In this document: piece after piece, positions 55,780 through 64,000 of the stretch
Layout of the letters: the number at the start of each line of letters is the position of its first letter
Position numbering within the stretch: position 1 is the stretch's first letter
Source of the DNA: Petunia secreta
Lineage: Eukaryota; Streptophyta; Magnoliopsida; Solanales; Solanaceae
NCBI GenBank assembly: GCA_029990175.1
Contig: JARKIP010000005.1
Span: 50,519,001 to 50,583,000 of the forward strand
DNA length: 64,000 nucleotides
Reading direction: 5' to 3'
Program-made: the position numbers and the translations under genes
The notes under the pieces: generated by a model
What the model was told of the DNA's origin: nothing
Database searches by the model: none
Seen by the model: only the letters and a program-made list of their open reading frames with translations

Positions 55780-58700
55780 GCCTTGAGTTTCTGTCCTAAC
55801 CAGGTTTGTACTTCATTGTTGATATTTTGAAACCAGGTGCAGTCTCTGAATAAGTGCTCATGGGATTATGGCACTTTTTTAGTGCATAAACTGCAGCTTT
55901 CATCTAGGATACTAATGTGCATCTTTTTCATTCTGTCTTTTGTCAAAGCATGGCCTGTTGTGCTAGCCATGTGGTGAACCTTATCCTTGGCATAAACACT
56001 TATGTCCAGATAAAATCATATGTCCTCAGTACCTGTCTTTCCCCTATGAGTTTGTTGTATCCTGCAGAGATTTTGTATACCTCATATGGTGAGATATTGC
56101 ACTTCCCATGATCCTGCCAGCCTGCCATGCTTTCCTTTACCTTGTTTAATTTCCTCCAAAACCAGCTACTATCAGCTGGTGGTACATGCTCCCAAAAATC
56201 ACTATGTCTCTTCATGTACAACCCATATACCTATTTAACTCAAAGGACATCTTTTTTCTCTCATATCTGCCAAACTAGTTTCCCAATAGTAGCAATGTTC
56301 CAGAATTTACAGCTCCTTATGTTCAGGCCACTATACCTTTTAGAAGCACAAATCTTCTTCCGAGCAACTAGTGGAATTCTCTTCTCCTCCTCTGTACTTC
56401 CCCATAGAAAATCTCTACATTTCTTGTCCATTTCTTTAGCTATACTTTGAGAAAGTATAAATACTGCCCCCCCCCCCCCAGAAATTATGTACTGAGAAGA
56501 GGATGGATATCACAGCTGTAGTCTTCCTGCATATGATAGGTGCCTGTTTGCTACACTTTTTATTTTCTGTGAATCTTCTCTACCAGTTGAAAACAGTCAA
56601 CTTTGCTTTATTTCTTGGGAGAGAGAGGCAATCCAAGACATCTCATTGGAAATTTTCAACTTTGCTTTATTTCTTGGGAGAGAGAGGCAATCCAAGACAT
56701 CTCATTGGAAATTTGCCTTCAGTGAATCATGTCTCCTTCAGGATCTGTGCCTTTACTCAGCTGATACTCTAGCCAAGTATATGCAGGACTTCCCAGCATT
56801 TGCTTGCAGTCCTGATGTGTTTGAGAAATGCTCCAGTGCTTCCATTGTTATTCTTATTGATACTATGTTCCCTTTGTAGAAGACCATAAGGTCATCTGCA
56901 AAAATCAAGTAGTTCAGTATGGTTTCTTGCACATAGGATGATATCTGAAGTCATGCAACTCCCCTACAGCTTTCAATACTCTTGACAGGTACCCCATAAT
57001 TAGTACAAATAGCAGGGGGGACATAGGATCCCCTGTCTCAATCCCATCCTCCCTGCAAAATAACCATGTCCAGTTCCATTGACTTTGATTGTGAATGTTG
57101 TAGTGGTTACACACATCATGATCAAGTCAATAAACTTGGGTGGAAATATGTGCCCTTGCAGCACCTCTTCTAGAAACTTCAAGCTAACCATGTCATATGC
57201 TTTCCTCAAATCGACGTTCATTAGACATCTAGGGGATGTCTTTCTGTTGTAGTGCCTCAACAAGTCCTGACAAATCAAGATGTTATGCACCAAAGACCTC
57301 CCTCTCACAAATGCTGCTTGATTTTCTGCAACTAGGATAGAGACTGCCTCCTTCAGCCTTTGGGATACCATCTTGGAGATGAACTTATATATGACATTGC
57401 AACAGGCTATTGGCCTGAATTGGCTTGCTTTCAGTGGATTCTGCACTTTTTGTATCAGTGTGATTGCTGTAGAATTCAATTGCTTTAACATTTGCTCTGT
57501 TTTGAACGCCTCTAGTACAGCTGCTGTGAGGTCGTCCCCTACTATACTCCAGGTTGCTTTGAAAAAATTACTGCTATAACCAATAGGCCCTAGACTTTTT
57601 GTGCTCTTTATGCTGTATATTGCTGATTTGACATCCTTTGCTGATTGTTTCTTTAGGAGGTTGAGTTGGTGTTCCGATGATAGCACTGCTCCCAGTCTGA
57701 AGAAGCCCTTATGGATTGTGTTTCCTGCACTTGTGCTAGTCCCCAACATCTTTTGGTAGAATTTCACAAAAATGCAAGCTATTTCTTCTGGCTCTGTCTG
57801 CATTATTCCTCTATCATCTTCCAGTTGGGTTACAGCTTGGTGAGCTCTTCTCTGCTTTAGGGTAGAGAAAAAGTATGTTGTATTGTCATCTCCTAGCTTG
57901 ATCCAGCTAGCTTTGCTCTGTTGTTGCATTTGGACTTCAACAAGATAAGAAATCCTTCTGAACTCTCTATACTGTTCTAGCTCTGCTTGCTGCACACTTA
58001 CATCTTGGGGCTGGTTATTTAACATCTCCTGCATTCTTATTGGTTCCCTTCTACTGTCTTCCATTGCTTTCATCATGCTCCCATAGGATTGAGAGTGAAG
58101 TTTCTTCAATGCTTGCTTTAAACACTTCAGCTTCTTCACAATTTGGAACATCATGTAACCTTCTACATGCATCACCCATCCTTGTTTCACTCTTTCGGGG
58201 AATCCTTCTTTCCTTGTCCATACATTGCAAAATTGAAATGGTCTCTTCATGGTCTTTGGATAGTCTGTTGAACTCACAATTGTAGGGCAGTGGTCACTTA
58301 CTCCCTCTGCTAGATATTTTGTTATGGCATCTCATCTACTCATTCTCCATTCACAAATACTCAATCCAGCTTTGAGAACACCCTTTCAAGTCTATCATTC
58401 CAGGTGTACCTGGCTCCAGAGTTAGCCAGTTCAGTTAAGTTGCAAGCTTCTAAACACTCACTTATGTCTAATATCTGCAAGTGTTACTGGATTCCCTCCC
58501 ATTTTATCCTCAGCTTCCAGAAAAGTATTAAAGTTACCTAGGATTACCAATGGCCCCTTTATGTTTCTCTGCATCCCCACTAACTATTCCCATAGATCAT
58601 TCCTCTCCTCCCTGGTATTAAAAGCATACACAAATGTGCTCACAAAGTTGAGCTGCATTGGGATATACTTTACATTACAAATTACTGCTTGTTCATTTCC

Positions 58701-58953
58701 ACTTATGTATTCCACTTTATAGTAATCTGGCTTCCATACCACCAAAACTCTCCCATTATAGTGGAAGTTATGATTAGACAAGTACTCCTATCCTCCAAAC
58801 ATCTTTTCTGCTATTGTTATAAGTTTTTCTGTTTTATTTTTATTTCAACCAAGCCTATTAACCCCACCTCTTGTTGCCTGCAAAAGAAGTTGACCTCCTT
58901 TTATTTATTAGGGCCATTCAGGCCCCTCACATTCCACACAAGGATTTTAACCA
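55780..58953 (-). pseudogene. LINE ORF2: endonuclease and reverse transcriptase (broken)
   Basis: This is the retrotransposition enzyme. It begins at ATG 58953-58951 with MVKILVWNVRGLNGPNK, the usual start of a plant L1 endonuclease, then meets a stop. Further endonuclease pieces (NGRVLVVWKPDYY, NTREERNDLWE) lie at 58781-58584. The longest RT stretch is 58277-57000 (SWIKLGDDNTTYFFSTLKQR, FRPIACCNVIYKFISKMVSQ, ENQAAFVRGRSLVHNILI, MNVDLRKAYDMVS). After a frameshift the catalytic FADDLM is at about 56890. A zinc-binding RT tail (DSSWFWRKLNKVKESM) is at 56221-56000. Multiple shifts and stops are present. Confidence 0.9.
56598..56715. repeat. 59-bp tandem duplication within LINE ORF2
   Basis: CAACTTTGCTTTATTTCTTG and the bases after it up to CTCATTGGAAATTT occur twice back to back, nearly identical. 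59 is not a multiple of three, so it also breaks the frame. Confidence 0.92.
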
Positions 58954-59175
58954 TGATCAGGTGGTGACCCTGTTCCACCACCCATATTCTCTAGACTGAA
59001 GCTTTGTTCCATACCTTCCTGAGATGTTCTACTACCTGCTTGGTCAGTGTCTTTCTGTGCTAGTGTCTTTCTGTGCTAACTCCTGGAAGTTGTTCTGAGT
59101 TTTTACATAGACTTGTTGCACTAATTTGTTCTTCCTTCTGTCCCATCTCTGCGATGTTACCCACTCTGCTCCCTT

Positions 59176-59796
59176 CTATGTTATTCCTTCATCCTGCTTT
59201 GTTGATACATCCTTCCCTTCACTTTGTGCCTTGTTTGGCTTGCTCTGGTTTTCCTGTTTGTTTGGTGCTTGTACCACACTTATGTCTTTTTGCTGTATTT
59301 CAGGCCTTTCTTGAGGTTCTAGCTCTAACTTATTTCCTCTATTATTCCTGCCCTCTGCTGTATTGTGCCCATATTTGTTGCATATACCACATAATGTTGG
59401 CTTCCAGTCATACAACATTGTTTGCTCTACCAGTATCCCCCTATCATTTCTAAACATCACCTTCTTCGGTAACTGTGCATCCAGTTCCACCTCCACCAGC
59501 AATCTTGCAAACTTCAGTCTAATTTTCTTCTTTGTGTTTCTATCAACCATTGATGGTTTCCCAACTAAACTCCCTATTTTGCTTAACCTCTTTGCACTCC
59601 AGTATCTAAAATCAAGCCCAGGCAATTTGACCCATATTGGGACAGCGAGTAGTTCATATTTTGAAAACTCCATGTCTGGCGACCATGCTTCCACTATAAA
59701 GGGTTTATTGTCAAAGTGGTAAATCCAACCTTGAAGCACTTCATCTTTACCAGTTGCAGTCTCAAATCTGACAAGTACTATGCCATTTTTTAGCAT
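59176..59796 (-). pseudogene. LINE ORF1: DUF4283-type nucleic-acid-binding protein (partial)
   Basis: An open frame of 206 codons. Residues 1-110 match a DUF4283-type domain (MLKNGIVLVRFETATGKDEV, WIYHFDNKPFIVEAWSPDME, VPIWVKLPGLDFRYWSAKRL). A short zinc knuckle follows (LCGICNKYGHNTAEG, last Cys lost), then a polar Gln/Lys-rich tail. Upstream sequence is closed by a TGA, and such proteins are usually longer at the N-terminus, so the start is probably lost. Its role would be RNA binding and chaperoning of the LINE transcript. Confidence 0.82.
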
Positions 59797-60273
59797 GATT
59801 ATCTTATTGATCCCATATTTTGCTCATAATCAATTTATAAAGCTATTTAAGACCACAAATGGGGGATGAGCCTCTAGGACATAGCAGACAACAGAATTCG
59901 CCCAAAATTGAATTTTAGAACTAATATCATCATAATCTATCTCCCCCTATGCTTTGCTCACCTTTCTTTTTAGGGTTTACGTATTCCAATTTTAATCCCG
60001 CGTTTGTCATTTTTGTGATATCAAAGTTGTCCCAGATTGATGCACGTTTTTCTCCTCTTCTTCCACTACATCAGCCCATAATTGTCTTCCTTTAGATTGC
60101 ACTCATCCACTCCTTCAGTTGAATTTGTTCCACCGGCAGTTCTGTGCTCTGTTCCAATTCCACAGGAGTACTTTGTCCCGATAATATGTCCTCTATCACT
60201 TACTTGTCCTTGTTCCCATTTCGTCATCCACGTTTTCCAATCATTGCTCCTCGCAATTCTCCTGTTTTAGCTG

Positions 60274-61473
60274 AGTTTTAGAATACAATTATTTGTATTT
60301 AAACCGTTGGTTACTTTCAAATTTGAAAATATCATCTTATAAAAACCCATTTGGGGGAATGGAGGAAGACATCATCAATGGTGTTCCGAACACCACCATA
60401 TCATTCACACACACACACACACCGATACAAATATCATCACCGATATAAAAAAAATATAGATAAAAATGGGGGAGGGTAAGGTAGAAGGGGGGGCAGTTGC
60501 AGAACCACCACCGCCGCCAGAAAAGAAAAAGGAAAACAAAGCAGTGAGTGAGAGGGTAAGGACGACGGGGTGAGGCAGTGGAGGAGGTAGTGAGCAGTGA
60601 AGCACCACCAGCAGTGACGCCAGAGGACGTCGGAGTAGTAGCGGCACCGCTGCTCGCTCACCGCCGGTCGCTCCTCCTTCTTCTGCTCTACTGCTGTCTT
60701 GATTCGCCGGGATCTGGCTAGAAGTGTTTCTATTGTTGATTGGTTTCGTACAGCTTTCTTTTTTTGCACCTCTAGTTGTGGTGACTGGTTTTTCGCCTCT
60801 GTTATCACCATGGCTTTGCTGGAACAAGTGTGTCCATGTTCCATTACTTTTGCTGGTGTTGTGATTTTATGTCAACCTTGCTTTGCTCTATTTATTGGAT
60901 CGGTTATAATGACATCTTATTCAAATGTTCTCTTCAATTGTATTAGCGTCCCCTCCTCAAAATCAGTTCATATTGCTGATTTTGAGAGTCGCTCGTAATC
61001 CACTGTTATTCTAGAATTACTTGCTTACAATGGTCCTTTATTACAGTGGAAAATCTTACACCGCTTATGCTATGGCTCCTGCATTGATATGTGGACAGTA
61101 GTACATTGATGGTTTCTGGAAATAATTTGAGGCTTCGTACTTAAAATGATACTTCACTTGTTATAGCCTATGAAAATATTTTACTTGAGGCTTTACATTG
61201 ATTTGAACGGATACTTCAAGGCCAATGACATTTTGGAGGCCAATATAAGTCTCGTCCCGTTACGTATACAATGTCCCTTACACGTCCCCAAAAAAAAAAA
61301 AAAAAGGCGATGACGATACATATTACGTTGCAAAGTAAGCGATAGTGGAGTTTTGGGATTGGTGGTACTTGGCACGGCCACCGTATTTGCAGCCGTACCG
61401 ATATCCCTAACCTCTACTTGATGCACTACATCAATCTGAGCCTAAAACTTTTAAACATTTATTTTTCCCTTTG

Positions 61474-61526
<53 letters not shown>

Positions 61527-61970
61527 TACTACTATTACTATTATTATTGTTATTCCTTACTTATTTTACTTTATTAATTATCGTACTAATTCATTTTCAT
61601 ATTTTTGTGAGGAACATTTGGGTGAAATTCGTTAATGATGACCCAACCGGAGAGGTCACAATATTTCAAAACTATTACATTCTTACTTAATTTTATTTTG
61701 TTTACGATCCTTACTAATTTGTTGTTTTATTTACATGGTATATTTGGATGAATAATTTTGAAGACGACACTCCGGAAAAAGCTCCTAATCTAATTTATTA
61801 TTTCGTCTTGCAATTTTTATTTTATTGTTATTAATTTATTTTTGATACAGTAACTAATTTATTTTTATTTTGCGAGATCTATTTGGTTAAAATTCGCTAA
61901 GGAAGAAAGCAACCAGAGAAGATGAGCCTTTCATTTAATTTTAGAATATAATTATTTGTATTTAAAAGTA
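60274..61970 (+). repeat. end of first copy and complete second copy of the 1.65-kb duplication
   Basis: 60274-60302 (AGAATACAATTATTTG) completes copy one. Copy two then starts at about 60304 (GTTGGTTACTTTCAAATTTG) and runs to ATTATTTGTATTTAAAAG near 61970. It includes a CA-repeat (60406-60421), a GC-rich leader-like block and the (TTA)n tract 61477-61554. No gene is seen; the poly-leucine ORF over the microsatellite is an artefact. Confidence 0.8.
61477..61554. repeat. (TTA)n microsatellite, second copy
   Basis: About 25 triplets with several ACT and GTT interruptions at the right end. Confidence 0.95.
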
Positions 61971-63290
61971 TGTTATAGTAGAAATCATTTTACTTGCTTT
62001 TAAATTATTATTCAAATCTCAATTATATAGTCCGGACAGGAACCACACTTGGTGGATCTCGAAAGGTGCCTAACACCTTCCTTTCGGGTTAATTTGAACC
62101 CTTACTCAGAATTTCTGATTCGTAGACTAAGTGTTAGAGTTAATATTAAAATTGGCTAGAAACAAAGTAAGTGCCAATACTCCTAGTTAAAAAATATGTT
62201 AGGGGGCAACTACAAATCTTACCAGTGAGTTCCAATAAGTCGAATCCTATTTTGAACTCTAACCAGTTCGAAAAAAATGGGTACCGGCAGTAGATGATAA
62301 TCATAACTTGGAGTTGTATTTGGAATATTGGACATGGAGTGTGTTGGAAAAACCATGAAGTAGCCGCTGCTAACATAGACTGTGCGCGCTGAAACTTAGT
62401 CCTGGGCGAACTTGGAGAAGCCTATGGCATTTATACCTTATTCTACTCCATACAAAAACCATTGTAACCATAACTTTAGGGTTGGTGAGTTAGTTTTGAA
62501 TGCAACAGAGAGGCAGGAAGCGGCTGGGGACGAGATGTCTTTAACTCTATTCTTTTATTTAATTCTAAAGTTTGTTTAGTTCTAGAATTTTAGGATTCTC
62601 CAAGAATTTTGAGTTTCAAATGATAATTTGATTTTATTTATTTATCGTAATGGGTTATTTTTATATTCTGATCTTAATTATTTGATTGCTTGATCTCCAA
62701 TTGAATACTACCTATGAATCTAGTGTTGAAGTCGAAAGTGGGAACTATAGGTTGCAATAGTATTGAATAGAGCATGTTCCTGAACCTCGGCATCGTGGAA
62801 TGGTTTAGCAGTTAAGATAGAAATATATCTAACAGACATGATTAGTTTCTATACAAGAAAAATAAATGTGTTCTTGTTAATCCTAATTTTATAGACATAT
62901 AGCCATTAGGTTGGCTTGAATTTGCGGGAATTGTATCGAAAGTGTCATGTGAGCAATATTAACCCTGTGATTAGTAACCCAGATACATTGACTTAGTCAG
63001 ATTGGCTGAAGAATTCGACGGGATTGGCAGATATCCCATAACCCTAGACTATTATCTCTTCTTGAATCCAACACAGTGTTCTATTTGTGTTAATTGTTTC
63101 CTTAATTTTATTAGTTAGCTTAATCTCTAAACTCATGGAAATCTCTTGTTAGTTAGTTAGTTATTTAGTTAGGAATTGTTTAATTTAGTTAACAGTTAAT
63201 TGGTAGTCCACATGGGAACGATACTTTACTTATCACTTTATTACTTAATCTACCGCGTATATTTGTGTATGTATTTGGAACGACAAGTTT
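61971..63290 (+). repeat. probable LTR end of a Tat/Athila-type element
   Basis: Non-coding and AT-rich. 62040-62140 contains GGTGCCTAACACCTTCC and TTTGAACCCTTACTCAGAAT, phrases I associate with Tat/Ogre LTRs. From about 62700 the text differs and leads to ACAAGTTT just before the primer site. Whether this is one LTR begun at 41184 or two joined elements cannot be settled here. Confidence 0.5.
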
Positions 63291-63291
63291 T

Positions 63292-63309
63292 TGGCGTCGT
63301 TGTCGGGGA
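63292..63309 (+). other. tRNA-Asp-type primer-binding site
   Basis: TGGCGTCGTTGTCGGGGA is two C-to-T changes from TGGCGCCGTTGCCGGGGA, the primer site typical of Athila/Tat-lineage elements. Confidence 0.8.
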
Positions 63310-63403
63310 CTTAGAATTGACTATTAGCTAAATTTGAATTTTAGTTTTACCTATTTAGGCTTTTTATTCTTAGTTCAGTTTAGAAATTTTTACTAGTATA
63401 ATC

Positions 63404-64000
63404 ATGGAACCTTTGAAGAAATGGTCGAATCTCAGATGCTTTTATTTTGGTGATCCTTGTATACTTTGTGTAGGATGTCACATATGGGAAGATTGTCCAT
63501 ATCTTAAAAACCTACGAGACTTTTTAAGTGATTTTCTACTACCTTTGGTTAGAGCTTTTGCAAATTGTGTGGTGGTCAATGCAATGATTGTCCTAAGTGT
63601 CATACTTCTTTCCCCATTTATGATGATTATGATAAAGTGCAGGATGGCAGATCATATTTGGCGAAATGAACAAGCTCAACTCATAGCAGCATATGAGGAT
63701 TTCTCTAGGGAAGTTACAAATTTGATGAGACAGTTTTTGGAAGAAAGAGTTTTGCTCAAATAAGAGATCGCCCAATTTAGCTTGAATATTTATGAATTGG
63801 AGGTGAATTTACATGAAATGGTTGAGCCGTCTAACGCCCAACTACCAATTGTTATGGATAGTAGATTTGAAGTTGATGAGATAGAAGAGGAGGTTGAATG
63901 CCAACCTCAGAAGTTAAGTGTGGAGTTCCAATCATTCGAGCCAATAGTAGTTGATGATGCTGAGTTTGAAAAGTTAGCACTAGAGTCAGGTGGAAAAGTG
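63404..64000 (+). pseudogene. gag: Athila/Tat-like gag start, runs off the window
   Basis: ATG at 63404 opens MEPLKKWSNLRCFYFGDP and a Cys-rich stretch (CILCVGCHIWEDC). About 63530-63650 reads as an unlikely hydrophobic segment, while another frame there gives CKLCGGQCNDCPKC, which suggests two compensating shifts. The original frame then continues WRNEQAQLIAAYEDFSREV, meets one TAA (63761, probably from CAA) and goes on in frame to the window end with acidic sequence (EVDEIEEEVECQPQ). It lies about 95 bp after the primer site. Probably defective. Confidence 0.65.

Larger units (their letters stand above)
55285..60273 (-). mobile_element. L1-type LINE, decayed
   Basis: The plus strand begins with a T-rich tract (55285-55307), the complement of a poly(A) tail, and the element extends leftward-coded to about 60273. 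It encodes a DUF4283/zinc-knuckle ORF1 and an endonuclease-RT ORF2, both on the minus strand. The empty site is visible in the second tandem copy at about 61938 (CATTTAATTTTAGAATATAA). The filled site reads CATTTAATTTT at the left and AGTTTTAGAATACAA at the right, so any target duplication is very short. Confidence 0.88.

Noticed and set aside
61418..61690. 90-aa ORF with a poly-leucine run
   Set aside because: It is the (TTA)n microsatellite read in frame; the parallel copy at 54840 is not open.
1..64000. tRNA, rRNA or ordinary host protein genes
   Set aside because: None recognised on either strand; all supported coding sequence belongs to mobile elements. No search tool was available, so a small RNA gene could be missed.

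Overview
This window is nuclear DNA of a flowering plant, most likely a dicot and possibly Solanaceae (a guess from repeat style). It is almost entirely nested transposable elements. I see no ordinary host gene and no rRNA, tRNA or CRISPR locus. The only convincingly intact coding capacity lies inside one large Mutator-like element (MULE).

Layout. (1) Positions 1-38508 are a tandem, head-to-tail array of at least eight long terminal repeats (about 2-2.5 kb each) of one Ty3/Gypsy family. They begin TGAAACGACC and end near GTGTCA, with an initiator-Met-tRNA type primer site. Several are joined by internal domains of only about 256 bp that carry a primer site, a conserved hairpin and a polypurine tract but no genes. 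LTR3 is split by E1 (5320-24284), a decayed chromovirus-type element with recognisable gag, protease, RT, RNase H, integrase and chromodomain. E1's own 3' LTR is split by E2 (14974-24023, minus strand), a mostly non-coding relative flanked by the 5-bp duplication GTATA. To the right lie a 1930-bp tandem duplication, a roughly 440-bp in-place inversion and E3 (about 32119-38508).

(2) Positions 38509-41183 are the LTR end, primer site and nonsense-riddled gag of a different Ty3/Gypsy element. (3) TGTTGACACCC at 41184 opens another LTR-like sequence. It is interrupted by the MULE (41758-53550), which has a perfect 9-bp target duplication CCCTAACCA. The sequence resumes at 53560, where a roughly 1.65-kb segment is tandemly duplicated (53680-55284 and 60300-61970). 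The first copy is split by an L1-type LINE on the minus strand (about 55285-60273). (4) From about 62000 to 63290 there is more LTR-like sequence, then a tRNA-Asp-type primer site at 63292 and the start of an Athila/Tat-like gag running off the window.

The MULE is the most interesting unit. It carries four apparent genes: a 751-aa MURA-type transposase in two coding exons plus a 5'-UTR intron; two small genes (94 and 105 aa) with TATA boxes and predicted coiled coils; and a minus-strand gene of five exons (about 935 aa) with DUF1985 and Ulp1/C48-like domains. In the last, the position expected to hold the catalytic cysteine appears to be serine. Its larger introns, intergenic spaces and part of the right flank are filled with a 12-bp palindrome, ATGTTTAAACAT, commonly spaced by 8 bp (20-bp period). 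The motif is absent from the exons. I do not recognise this arrangement as a described system, and it is the best candidate here for something new.

Boundaries were read by eye from aligned copies. No alignments, searches or divergence calculations were run, so coordinates of degenerate features are approximate.
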